A DNA stretch of 64,000 bases. Source: Oxyruncus cristatus. Lineage: Eukaryota; Chordata; Aves; Passeriformes; Cotingidae. The first letter of the stretch is position 1, and each line of letters opens with the position of its first letter. Location of the stretch: the NCBI GenBank assembly GCA_013399855.1, contig VXAY01005020.1, forward strand, positions 62,001-126,000. The letters run 5' to 3'. The notes below the pieces were generated by a model. The model made no database searches. It had not been told where the DNA came from and worked only from the letters and a program-made list of their open reading frames with translations. Below are positions 11,595 through 23,771 of this stretch, in pieces. The position numbers and the translations under genes are program-made.

Positions 11595-11993
11595 TAAAAA
11601 TATTTAAATTTCTCAAGCCAGATACAGATCCAGGTAATACCAGCTTGTTGGTAGCTAACTCAGATTTATTCATTGGAGTTTTCTTAGGAGTTGAAATTTT
11701 GTTCCAGAGGAAGTATTATTCAGCACTTGATTATGTGTAGTTTTGAAAGTTTCTACTGTGTGATATTATATACATTGCTACATACATATACTCTCTAAAT
11801 CAGTCCTTTTGAAGAGTTTTGTTTAAAAGATTATTACCAAAGGTGAGAGGGAAATGAAACTGTGATTAATACTGACAGAATTACATTAAAGTTGCTAAGA
11901 AAAGGAGAGCAGGCATGTGTGAATAGGCAAGGTAGGCTGTTTATAGGAAAAGAGTTTCCTCAAGACTCTTTTTGTCTTGAAGTGTAAAGACAA

Positions 11994-12063
11994 CAAAGAA
12001 TGTGATGAGGTCCCTGTATCCCTGCGTCACAAAGAATGTGATGAGGTTTCCCGTATCTTCTGG
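11994..12063. repeat. Two-copy ~35-bp tandem duplication
   Basis: ACAAAGAATGTGATGAGGT occurs at 11994 and again at 12029. Each copy is followed by a diverged CCC-GTATC stretch. On the minus strand each unit reads ACCTCATCACATTCTTTGT, close to the CR1 word ACCTCATCACATTCCTTGT seen at 1370-1388. It may therefore be a duplicated CR1 scrap, though the match is short. Confidence 0.7.
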
Positions 12064-12707
12064 AATAAAGTACATTATTAAATTAGAGGCTGAAAGGAGT
12101 AATACAGGAGGGCAGTAGCCATTAATTAACTTAATATTACATTGGTTTAGTTTATAGAGACCAAATATTCTCAGTGTTAGTCTTATATTTGCACAAACTG
12201 GTGATTCCAAATAAATGGCTACTGTGCCATGAATACACTATGAAAGGCAAGTTGGCTGAAGGGTAATTTAAGAAAATAGAAAAGCTGGAAAATAATGTAC
12301 AGTTAAGCTGGTTTAACAATTATCCATGTGTTTTTGAGAATAAAACCAGTCCAGCATGATGCACATAGGATATCACATTTTTTTTTAAATACTGTACTGT
12401 GTTTTGATGCATTTTTTATTTTTACTTGTGAATTACTAACTATATCTATATCTAATGAAACTGAAGTAAACAAATGCAAACATCTATTAGGGCAAACATA
12501 TACCTGAAGAAGTATGCTCCTTTTTGGTAACTATTTTTTGTCGTGTTTTCAGGCTTGATATACTTTTGTTTCAGTATGAAAAAGAGAGAGATGTCAGCTG
12601 AATTGTGCTAAGAATTTTGAAAACCTTAATTAGCTGGCAATACAGGAGATCGAAAATACAAATCAGTCAGAAGTTTCATTATAATCACATAGAGAATGAT
12701 AGGCATA

Positions 12708-12730
12708 TTATCACTTTATAAAAGTGATAA
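12708..12730. other. Perfect 10-bp inverted repeat with 3-base loop
   Basis: TTATCACTTT, loop ATA, AAAGTGATAA. It is AT-rich with no following U-run or gene context. A small DNA hairpin of no assigned role. Confidence 0.7.
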
Positions 12731-12940
12731 AGTTTAGGGGGTTTTCTATGTTTCAGGCATGCTTTGCTGACACTAAGCCAAGAAATTCTAAATTTCCTCT
12801 TCACACACCTTTTAATTCTTTCAGTCATTTTTCTTCCTTTGATTGGCTATCATGTGTTATTTACCCAGACATATTATTACTTCCCTGGTTGTAGCCTATT
12901 TTATTTGTAGCCATAGAAATGTCCATAAATATTTTCCTTA

Positions 12941-13040
12941 CCTACTTTTCTTTTTTTTCCTCTCTGTATCTGTTTGGGTTCTCTCTCCTTTCTTGTTCTT
13001 TCTTCTTGTTCTCTCTGCTTTGCTATTTCTCTAACACTTT
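12941..13040. repeat. Pyrimidine-rich low-complexity tract
   Basis: About 100 bases dominated by T and C, with runs such as TTTCTTTTTTTTCCTCTCT and GTTCTTTCTTCTTGTTCTCT. Several overlapping frames coding for Phe, Leu and Ser are artefacts of it. Confidence 0.75.
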
Positions 13041-13728
13041 TTTACCATTGTTACCATACAACTCTAACACCATTTACCGTTTCTATCCTTTGTGCAGAGA
13101 CCTTAAACATCTGTATACTTCTCTATTTCGGGAAAAGAAGGGAATTATCTTTACTACTTATAACACATAAACTTATTAAAGATTTCCAGGAAAAAATCCC
13201 AATTTTGTTTTCGTCTATCTCCAAAGTCACTGGGCTGCCCTCCCTTCTTCGGGTGAAGCTCCTCTTCATTTGAATGAGTTACAAGCAATATCCTGAACAA
13301 AATAATGCTCCTGATGTCTGTTTCCTACCCAGCAGCTATACAAACAATCATTATCCATTTGCAATTTAAGGACAATGTCTGTACAGTAAGGTATTCAAAT
13401 GAGTATTTGGATATTTAAATGCCTTTCAGAGGTCCCTGAAAATCTGAGACATGTCTGTAGTTCTGAGACAAAGGCTAATGCAAAGTGGAGGGAGAGTTTA
13501 AAATAAGTCATTTGTGGGTAGGAAGTTTCCTCTGGCAGCCAACATGAACAAATTCTGACTGGATTTGTTGCCTTTTGAGGCTTCTTGTCACCACTTCTGA
13601 TCCAGCCACAGCGACTTCTGACACTCAGAAGACTTTCGTTACCCCTCTAGACATACAGGTGCCACAAGTTGAGCTCTCCTGATCCCTGCCCTGCCTCTCC
13701 ACACACATTGCTTTAAACACACTTACTC

Positions 13729-14366
13729 AGAATCATAGAACCACAGAATATCCTGTGTTGGAAGGGACCCACAAGGACCATCGAAGTCCAACTCCTGGCC
13801 CTGCATGGGAACATCCCCAAAAATCCCACCGTGTGCCTGAGGGTATTGTACAAACCCTTCTTGAACTCGCAGGTTTGAGGCCATGACCACTGCCCTGGGG
13901 AGCCTGTTCCAGTACCCAGCCTCCCTCTGGGTGAAGAACCTCTTTCTACTGTCAAACCTAAACCCCTGACACAGCTTCAGGCCATTCCCTCAGGGCCTGT
14001 CAGTGCTCACCACAGAGCAGAGATTGGTGTTGTCCCTTCCCTTCCCCTCATGAGGAAGTTGTAACTGCAATGAGGTCTCCCCTCAGTCTCCTCCAGGATG
14101 AACAAAGTGCCCTCAGCTGCTCCTCACACGACTTCCCCTCAAGGCCCTTCACCATCTCCGTGGCCCTCCTTTGGACACTCTCTAATAGCTTAATATTTAA
14201 GAATATATTAGGAATATATAGGAAATATATAATTTTTTTTCCTGTATTGTAGTGCCCAAAACTGCCACAATATCCCAGGTGCAGAGCAGAGTGGGACAAT
14301 CCTCTCTCTCGCCTGGCTGCTGATGCTGTACCTGATGCCCCCCAGGACACAGTTGGCTGACTTTTC
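13729..14366 (-). mobile_element. CR1 LINE fragment, same subtype as 1105-1695
   Basis: Minus-strand CR1. Its 3' end at the left reads AATCATAGAACCACAGAATA and then TTGGAAGGGACCCACAAGGA. The copy continues through CTCCCTCTGGGTGAAGAACC, ACACAGCTTCAGGCCATTCC and GGCCCTCCTTTGGACACTCT to TGCCCCCCAGGACACAGTTG. It is the inverted counterpart of the plus-strand copy at 1105-1695. Between 14190 and 14245 the segment that is short in the other copy has grown into an AT-rich stretch with repeated ATATA and GGAATATATAGG words. Confidence 0.94.
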
Positions 14367-17300
14367 CCCCCCCAGACTTTGGCAATATTTAAAAAGATAA
14401 CAACTATTTACATAAACCTGTCCCTATGGGCAATTTCACCAGCAAATAAAGGAGCTTGTTAGGGTAACATAAAGACACAGTTGAGTGCCTTTTTTTCCCT
14501 AAGTCCTCTCAGAGCTCTCAAACTTATCCTTTCACTATTATTTCACAATTATTTTGTCAAAGGTATTTAGTCCAGCTATCAGTTCATTCTGTTACACAAA
14601 TCAAACCTACTGACCTTTTTGTAGTCCTCGCTGCTGGGAATGTGTTGCTCTGTGCATCTGCATCAGATCCCTGGATTGTAGTCAATTCAGCTGACATGAT
14701 ACCCATAACTATGTATTATATGCCTCTCTAAGAGAAACTAAACTTGAAAAATTCCATTCCTATTAAGATGGTTTCCAACAACTGTAGCTTCGTCAATTCT
14801 TAATCCTTGGCAAATATTTTGCATGGAAATAATAAGATCCTTGGCCTTTCTCTTCAGTAGTCATATTGAAACGGTCTATTGTGTTTCTTCATGGCTACAA
14901 TTGGCATCCCATCATAAAAATCTTCCTCTAGATCTGAGACATATTGCAGAAAATTCAAAGGATGAAGGCAATATAAAATTGGAAGTTGGCCAATGAGGAA
15001 AACCTATTTGTTTCCCTAGCCTGATGAACATTAATTTATTTAAGACCAAGCTGAAATAGGTCCCTGAAGGATGATCTAATAAACCTTTAAAAGCGTCACC
15101 TTGCAGCCAACTTGCTTTATTGTCAATAAGTAAATGATGTAACACAGACCAGATTCTTAACAGCTAGCACAATGATTTAAACATCCATTAAACAGAGATT
15201 TAACTGGTGCTTGCCACCACTTACACATGGACGATATGTGTTATTTCTTGCATTTTTATGAGGTTACATAACATCAAGTTCATGTGGTTCGGTTAATCCT
15301 AGAACAAAACACAATTTAGGAGCATACAGCATAAAGTCTGTTGTACAGATGTTTGATCTTGCATTTCCAGCTTGCTTCGATTTTCATGCATGTGTGGAGG
15401 GAGATGATAGTCTCAAAGCAGGACAATCCACTGCTGCTAATCATGTATTAGCAGCTTATCACAAATTACAGGGTAATAATTCCACTATAGCATTCTGTCA
15501 AGGACAGATTATGACAAGTGACTCCACAACTAAAACTTTCTTCTGACTAGTTGTAGGTGAAGCTAGTGGCTTCTCTTCTTAAGGTCAGCTAATACTACCC
15601 AACAGAGATCCCACTTTCGTGTCATTAGTATTTTACTGAGCCATTTGAAAAGAGGTTTCCACAGCATGCTTCCAAATGCCTTGGGGAAATGCAAATCATA
15701 TGATTCAAATTTTTCTGAGACCTTCTTCTCAAAGATATATATTCTACTAGCCCCTGATATACTAGCCCCTAATAGCCCCTGAAAATGGCCACATCATGGA
15801 AAAGACATGTTTTTTAAAAGTTTGTTCATGCTCAGGAAAAACTTCTGAAACCTTTGCACTTCTTTTCCATGTTGGGCACTGAACCACCACTGAAGTTCAG
15901 GTTCATCCACCTTTTCAGTTTCACTATCACTTGTTTCAATACAGTAGAACAAAGGAAGTTTTAGAAAAAAAAAAGAACTTTTTAGGACACCTGTCACTGC
16001 AGATAGAACAAAGAGTATGATCTGAAAAAAAAACAGAAGCAAGAATTGGCATTAGGGAGGAAAAGAAAGAGGCTGACCAGAGGGAGGCAAAATAGAAAAC
16101 AGAGATTGTAATTGAGACAGAAAGTGGGATGTGGGCAAGTTGCAATTACTGTAATGGGAGAAATAGAGATTCAGGAAGCCTAAGAGCAGGTGTTGGAAGA
16201 GGGCACAAATGAACTATCTACCAAAGAGTAAAAAGCAGAGGGAGAAAGGGAGCTGTCTAAGAGTGGGTATTAATGAATTAGGACTGTTATCCATTAAACT
16301 AGGATTTTTCAAAGTGTGAGGAAATCTAGGAAAACATAGGAAACAAGTCTAGATCTTAGATTCTGGAATAACTGTAAAAACAGAACTTAATGATATCTAA
16401 GAATATGGTATTTTTGCATAACATTTTGAAATTTGAAAATCTATGGGTAACTGTTTCAGTGCCCTCCCTAATACTACTGCAGTCCTGCAAGTCTCACCTC
16501 TGGTTTGGCCAGGAAAGCAAAATACTGACTTCAGGAAACACTAGTAACTAGTTTGTGGTTTGTTGAAGAGCTGGCAGCAACCAAGGGGAAGATCTTCATG
16601 CAATAGTCCAAGAGACAAAAACTGTGCAGCTGTAATTCTGAGAGCACCAGTGCTTCGGGATGAGCAAGTTCCCATCACAGATTTGGATTCTAATAACAGA
16701 CATAATCTTGTAAAACATTACTTGGCAAGTTCAACCCAATAACTGCGGAAGTATAGCCTGGACAGCAAGAATAGCAGCAGGAAAGAGGGAGTAAGACGTA
16801 GAGCAGGAAAATGCTGAGAAGCTAAAAAATTAAGGCATCTTAATTTCTCTTTGTGTTTCAAATATTTTACTCAGAATGTGAATAATATCCTATTGGTTCC
16901 TAGAGTTCTATAAAAATAAAGTCTTACATGTGAAATGCTTTGAAAAATTAATCTTTTTAATTAAAATCAGCTTAGGAAAAAAAATCTGAGCAACGCCCCC
17001 AAAACTAAACCTCTCGGAGCACACTATAAGAAACCAGAAAAAAAAGGAAAAGAATAAATAGCTGGCCAAAGCAATTCCTACCTTCTGTGCATGGCATAAA
17101 AGAGACGACATATGAAAAATAGTACCTAATAATACAACTTAAAATTAAAATGTTCACTCCCTTTGGAGAACATGTTAAACAGATCATTCACTGACGATAA
17201 TGTTGCCATTATTTTCATATTTTTGCCGAGGCTTTCCAAATATCCTCTCCTTTGCATAGTAGGGCAAAAATTCTCATTTGGTATTTCTCTCTAATCTGGA

Positions 17301-20067
17301 AAACCCCTCAGTGTTGAAGGTTCAAGGTCTACATATAGCTGCAGTTGGGCTTCTCTGGTTTGAAAAATATTGAGGACAATGTTAGCCAGCTTGGTTTTAC
17401 GCAGCAGCAGCAGCACAGAGAGCCACTGTGAGAATCATGTAGCTGTATCTGAAAGGAATTTGCTACCTGTGACTCATCTTTGGGTTGTTCATCATCAATC
17501 CTCCTTTAGTATTTCAAAACAACCGTGATTTAGAGCACTCAGACATCACGCTACTACACAGAGCTGGTGTCTACCCGTGGGACTGTAAGATTCTACCAGA
17601 CATGAATCTACAGTTGTGGGATATTTCCCATTTGAGTTGTGTATTTGAAAATCCAAATGCATTATTTGTAAAACTCAAAAGCTCTTTCAGTGTACTTGAT
17701 CACTGCAGCAATTTGTTTGTAATCACGTGTATCCAGTATTTCCCTTATTTGGTAGCCCAAAGACTACGACCTCCACATTTCTCAGAGTATTTAGGCTTTC
17801 TGATATTAAAATAACCTTTGTCTTTATATCCATAGAGAATGATTTCTTTACTCTCACTGTTTTTGAAGTGATTGCATTATTAACCGTGGTGAAGGCTAGA
17901 AATATTTCTCTGTGCAGAGATTTCCTTTCTGCACTCATCCCAGCACATATAACTGGCTGTGGAAGTAATTCCAGATCTGAAGAAAGAAATTCAGAATTCA
18001 GTAAATCTAAGACTTAACCTTCAGCTGTGGCTTTTCTTTCAAACTTTAGATATTGTCACCCTCCTACAGAGAGTCACGTTTGCTGGTGAGCGTTGGCCTC
18101 TTTCTAGTCCTCACCTATATTGCTTTTGGAGATATTGCAACAAATTAGGGACAGTGTTCTAGGAGGTACAGAGACTGCAGAAGGTAGATGAAAAGGCTGT
18201 GTGTCTGTCATATAAACCAGTTTCAAATAGGTTAGCTTAAATTCATTCCAAAAGGTTAATATCCCAGTGAAGTAAGGGAGCCTAGTTATATTTTAATGGT
18301 CAGATGTTAAACTTCAGGAAGCCACCTATATTTTCACGCTATTGACATTAGTCAAAAATTAATCCTTGGACTTTTTACCAAAATGGTGCGTCATATTTTC
18401 ACATTTTAATATTGAACTTGTTGGAACTGGTTCTGAGAACTGGAATGTTAAAATTATTCTGGCCCAATCAAGAAATAGAAGCAAAAACAAGTGATTCATT
18501 CCCAATTGTAAGCCTTCACATTTCTGATGGTCACAATGAACCTCCTAAATTGACCAAAGTATATTTGCACAATGTATTTAACAAATAGCTTCTAGAGTAC
18601 TGATCCTGCAGAAACCTAGTTCTGCACACATTGGCCATTCACAGTAAAAAGTGGTACTAAAAATATCACTTAAAATTATGAGGTGTTTTCCTAGTTCTTT
18701 GAGTTCTTAATAATGATGATGACTTACTCCTGTGTATAAATGCAGATACCACAGCAATGAGCCCCATAAGGTATAAACATAGACAGAGTATTTTCTTTCA
18801 GTTATGACCAATACTTTTAAACAGTGTCTTCACTGTATCCCTGTAGCTGAATGACCGACAGGAACAACCCTAACCCTAAACTTGACTGCAAAAACACTGT
18901 AAAGCTCTTGAATGCTCAGCTTTATTTTGGTTGCATGTATTCATTTTTTAACATATATCTCAAGCCACCATCAATTCAAACTCTATTTGGTGTGAGTAAC
19001 TACTTCAGGGAGTATTCTTGCTGTACCAATCAAAAATCATGGGTGGGGCAAATTTTCTTCCTCAGACCCGCAGAATAGAAATCCAATGTTTCCTTCCTCA
19101 GTTTGATCTCTAAATGCAAGCTAGGAAGTCACTACATAAACTCATATCAGGCCAAGTACAGGTTTCTGTATTTGCCACAACTCCATCCCTACCTCCACAC
19201 ACACGGGGTGAAGAGAGAGATGGTAAGACATAAATAATTTTAGTTACATTTAGCTGCACAAAGACGTTTCTTCTGCTGTGAACTCTGTGAAAGCTGTCAG
19301 TGATTAGTAATAGCAGCATTACCAGTACTCCAATGGCATTTAAAAATATCTCTGTTTCTTTACAGCTCATATCAAGAATGAAAATAAAGCTGCAGAAGAC
19401 ACTTGCTTTATTCCCACAGAAGCAGTACATCATCAATCTGAGGTCAAACACCAAGTTAAAGGTGTTTCATTAAAATTTAACCAATATTTCTAAACTATCT
19501 CACGTGAGCAGACAAGCCAGTCAGGCAGATCACCGTGGGGGGGATTTGGAGACAGTTAAATCATTGACCTGTAACCTATGAATGACTTTGTTAGTAAAAT
19601 ATTGGCTTTTCTAGTAAAAAAGCAGAGGACAGAGTTTGAAGGTATGCAGGAAAGGAATTTTAATGTAATTTTCATATCTGTCAGATGAGTAACTGCAGCT
19701 CTCAGCTTTGAGCACAAAACACACAATGCGCAGTAATACACCAAGGACATACAAAGGTACAGCAGTCAGTAACCTGAATCCAAACATCAGTGCACTGTAA
19801 GGATTACAGAGATTGTGTTCTGATCCAGGTACAAATGAATCCACCCTTCTGCATTTTTATCTCTAACACTCTCACCTTGATGACCAGATTTTTTTGCAAC
19901 TTTATGTCTACAGGATCATTGCACTTACTTGTTAAGGCACTCAGACCACGTTTGATCTGGACTGCAGATGTCATTGTGAGAGACCAAACTTCTTTTTCAA
20001 GGCAATATATTTCAGTAGTTTATGTGAAAACACTGGCTTTGTCAGTGAATACCTGGCACCAATACAT

Positions 20068-20097
20068 CTTTTCTTCTCTCTTCTCTCTTCTCTCTCT
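20068..20097. repeat. Short CT-rich microsatellite
   Basis: Interrupted (TCTTCTC)n/(CT)n run of about 30 bases. Simple sequence. Confidence 0.85.
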
Positions 20098-21553
20098 AAT
20101 TTTGATTCATGGCTCAGCTAAGACAATTTATACTTCTTTTCAGTGAAAATAGGGAGTTTAAGTCCTTGTTTGATATACCTGTTTGTACCGTGTCTCAAAC
20201 TAGGCCCTACGTATCTTCTGTTGCACACATTTGTTTCCCGGTGCCACCTGGAGACTTCCTGCAAACATTCCCTGAGACAGGCATACAGCCTTGTACCTCC
20301 CTTGCTATGTGCCAACCTTACTGTTTTGAGCCAGTAATGCTAATAATACTGATCACATCACCGTCTCCTAATCTGATAATACTCAGGAAAGCTATTCTAT
20401 GTTAAAAATGTTCAAGTGAGCAAACCCTTTCTGGACCAGTGTCACTCACCTTGTGACCTGCAGGGGACTGGTGGCCTGCAGGTACTCTGGGAACTGGCTG
20501 CTGTGTCCTGGCCTCCTCCAGGACTCTGATTCACAAGAGACAAACAGCTTTTACTGCATCACAGATGAAAACAGTCATTGTTTTATGCTATAAGTATTTT
20601 AAACTAAAATATTTCTAATAACACTATATAATGGTTTTGGGGAAAAGATCAACTTGTTTGCACTAGCAAAGCGATTGTCATGACTTCTGCATTAAAATTT
20701 GTACAGTTTTCATGTGAGGTATGATATAGGTTTGTTTCATATTTACTCACAAGCCTGCTCTGGTTCTCTCACTATACCTAAGAAATATCAGCTAAAACAA
20801 AGTATCACATCATCATAATTCTGTTGTAAGCAGGAAATCAACTATGTGGGCTTATGCAGTCATTTGTTAGGATTAAAAAACCCAGTAAAATGGGCATGAG
20901 TCTACAAAGTCCCAGAAACATGATATTATAAAGCAGAGGACAATTTGAAGGAAGCTTATATATCGCTGCAACCCACAAATAACTCCTGTGATCAGAGTCA
21001 CATTGCAACTCAGTTGAATTGAGCACTGAGCATTGAAAATCAGTTTGGCAGAAAATTAGGCCCAGAAAGAATACCTAAAGTTTCAATTGCCCTTTGGTTC
21101 CGTAAAAGCTCTTCCTCTGAAATATCAGTGCATTAAAATGGTAGAACAAAGAGCAGGATGAAGTGTACGTGTGCGTGGGAGCTGTTTGTTTATTTGCTTT
21201 GCTTTCTTTAGAAATGAGTCTCCAGAAAGACTTCCCTGCAACCTTTTTGTAAACATAACACAACAGTTCCCTTTTAGTTGTGTGTTACCGTAACAATACT
21301 TCAACAGTGTTCCTGAGGGAATTAAGTTGTTGTTCCCAGCATGACCCACAAAAGCATAGTGGTCATCAACCTTTCATACTGTGAATGGCGACACAACCTC
21401 CAACAATGACCTGAGAAGTCACTTACGCTGAGGTTCTCTGGGGAAAACAAGTGGTTTGCTACTTTATTTCACTAATTAAACTCGAAATGTCCATGTCCTT
21501 ACTGCTGGGTGGACTGCCAAGGTTCAGAGCTCTTCTTTTGTAAGCTTCCTGAC

Positions 21554-21651
21554 CTGCCACTGATGTCAGTCACCACAATTAGCCTGCCAACAAAATCATA
21601 GGGCAGGGGGTACCGTGCCAGACACGCACCATCTTTCCACTCTGTTGTGTG
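21554..21651 (-). other. Possible exon with splice-like borders, unrecognised
   Basis: On the minus strand a long pyrimidine-rich stretch ending in CTTGTTCCAAACAG precedes a 98-base segment. That segment ends in GGCAG followed by GTCAGG, so an AG acceptor and a weak GT donor flank it. The segment is fully open in one frame, starts on a codon boundary and ends in phase 2. Its frame includes EWKDGACLARYPLPYDFVGR. The frame also stays open outside the putative exon (21499-21684), which weakens the case. I recognise no domain. It could be a real exon of a large minus-strand gene, a lncRNA exon, or chance. Confidence 0.2.
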
Positions 21652-23647
21652 CTGTTTGGAACAAGAAAAAAACCAATCATTCAAAGCATTGCCATAAGCT
21701 TTTGCTTCCTTACAGGCTCCAACTGCAAATATCCCAGGCTTTCACATTTAACTATTTTATGTGCCTCCACCCTTTGCTGCTTTCCTTTTGTAAGATCAGT
21801 TCACATCCCAGTAGCCTCCCACCTCGTGTTTTGTTCCTTTTTAACATTATAGGCATGACTTTTTTGCAGGCTGAAACACCAGACTGACAGAATTTTCAGC
21901 AAGAATGGCAGATTTTTTTCTATGGAACTGTGCTCCAGAACCCACAGCACAAGCAAGCAAACAAACAAATCCTATACCCTGGGAAGGACCATGCTCACCT
22001 GGAGTGAGCAGCTCAATACAGTGTTCCCAAGTACAGACACATAAAGCAAATACCTGGAGTTAAGACAGAAGCTGGCCCTGCTCAGCAGGAAGGGATCAGC
22101 ATTAACAGATCTCAGAGTGCACTTTGGTAACCTCAGGAAGGTATATTAAGGTTCTCTTTAGGCTTATTTAAAGCTATCAAAATATCTATGGAAGCACCTT
22201 ATTGCTGAACAACTTAAATTCTCAGACTCAAGGCACTATGCTTATATTGAACTTCTCTTCATACGTTTAAAAACTGAGCATTTATTATTAACATCTGCTT
22301 TTCATACTCTTGCAGGAGTTCTGTTGACTTATTAGGGGCCAATAGCCCTGAGTGTCTGGCTCCAATAGCTATCTGTGTCTTTCTTTTGACTAATTCTGCA
22401 GTGCTGACATTCCCAATAGCAGAGGCACTGTGTCCCTGGGCATCAGTGCTGACTGTGGCGAAACACTTCTTAAAACATGACAATTTTCCAAGCGTGAAAG
22501 CAGGATTGGGAATGTACTTTGCACAGTCAGACTTTTAATATGACTAGTTAAAGCCCACTGCAGCACAGTTTTCTTCACTCGTGTCCTGAAGTTATGAAAC
22601 ACGGTGATACACTATACTCTTACAACTCTGACTACTCATTTTGCTGATAAATATGTTGACCTTTGATTTCCTAAAGACACTTCTTGTTTTGTGGTGCAAA
22701 ATGGTATGGAAAGTTTTATCACTCTACCTCACATTGTAATTTCCAGAAGTTCACAATAGCCGTTTTCCTTTTGGAGACAATGCAAATCTCTACAGTCTCA
22801 TGAAAGACTGAACAGTTTGAAGCAAATATACACCTTTTAAATAGATGCAGTTGTATAATAATCTCTTCATATTGTGATGCAGATTTTGAGACAATTACCT
22901 GAGTTTTCCAGTAAAACAGGATCTAATTTGAAAGGTAATCAAGGATGGTTTATATTCTGGAATTTGTATTTGACACCTTTAATAAACCTGCACAATAATG
23001 TTGCTGACACTTTTTGGTCCAAGGCTATCAAGGAAAAAAGTCTTCCTTTGATTGCACTTATTTCTGACAATATATTCTTCAAGTGACAAACACCCTTTTT
23101 TTTGAGATTCTTTTGTAATAAACACATTTGTAGCTTTTGATGAATAAAGAGAAATAATAATTAAAGTGGAATGAAGAATTTCAATCCTTGAATGCACAGA
23201 TATCCTATATTTTGCAAGCAGTTTTAGTCTCCAGCCAAGTTTCAATGACTGAGAAAGATTGCTGCACAAGTTTCATTAGTGTTGGGAGGAGTAAGTCCTA
23301 GGAATCCCCTGGGTACTGACAGCAAAACCAAATGATACATGCTTGTGAAAAGGGGTTGGAATTGAAATGTCTGAACTGGCTGGAGCTCTTATGTGTGCCT
23401 ACTATTTGAGATAAATATTGGCAACCTAATTTGCTATCCCTTTGCTAAAAGCACAAATGATACGCTCTTTCTTTAGTCATTCAAACAAGGAGGATGCACA
23501 CAGCACTCCCGAGCAAAATCCATCTAACACACAGCTAGATTTCTCTGGGCTTTATTGAGACTGCTTGGCGATGAAAGTACTGAGTATATTCCTGTGCTTG
23601 ATACCCATTGAAGCTTCTGAAAAAAATTAACTGACTCCTTGGGAGGG

Positions 23648-23771
23648 TGTCCTGGATTTGGCTGAGATAGTTAATTGTCTTCTTGGTAGCTGGTATGGTT
23701 TGGATTTAGTATGAGAATACTGTTGATAGTGCACTGTTATTTCAGTTGATGTCAGGGTCAAGCCAAAACTG
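23648..23771 (+). mobile_element. LTR 5' fragment of an avian endogenous retrovirus
   Basis: The first ~120 bases of an LTR. It starts with TGTCCTGGATTTGGCTGAGA and continues with AGTTAATTGTCTTCTTGGTA, GCTGGTATGG and TTTGGATTTAGTATGAGAAT, then fades after TTTCAGTTGATGTCAGGGTC. These words match the start of a widespread bird LTR of ERVL-like type, also present at 37578-38105 (minus) and 54997-55655 (plus). No TATA box, 3' end or retroviral coding region follows. It is a truncated, old copy. Confidence 0.75.

Larger units (their letters stand above)
11595..13728. other. Unique DNA with small local repeats
   Basis: No gene recognised. It holds a 35-base tandem duplication (11994-12063), a perfect 10-base-pair hairpin (12708-12730) and a pyrimidine-rich stretch (12941-13040), each listed or discussed separately. 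Confidence 0.55.
14367..23647. other. AT-rich unique DNA, no confirmed gene
   Basis: No repeat family or gene that I can support. Small items are a repeated TACTAGCCCCT word at 15747-15782, a five-unit GCA triplet run (17401-17415), two telomere-like AACCCT units (18866-18881, rejected as telomeric), a CT-rich run (20068-20097) and a possible minus-strand exon at 21554-21651 (listed). Confidence 0.5.

Noticed and set aside
15349..15546. 65-codon plus-strand frame with balanced composition
   Set aside because: No homology recognised and no splice or promoter context that I could support.
18866..18881. Telomere-like AACCCTAACCCTAAAC
   Set aside because: Only two full units. Too short to be an interstitial telomere array.
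20440..20540. Possible LTR fragment (CCTGCAGG repeats, GGCCTCCTCCAGG)
   Set aside because: Only a local CCTGCAGG duplication. The words do not line up with the LTRs found elsewhere.
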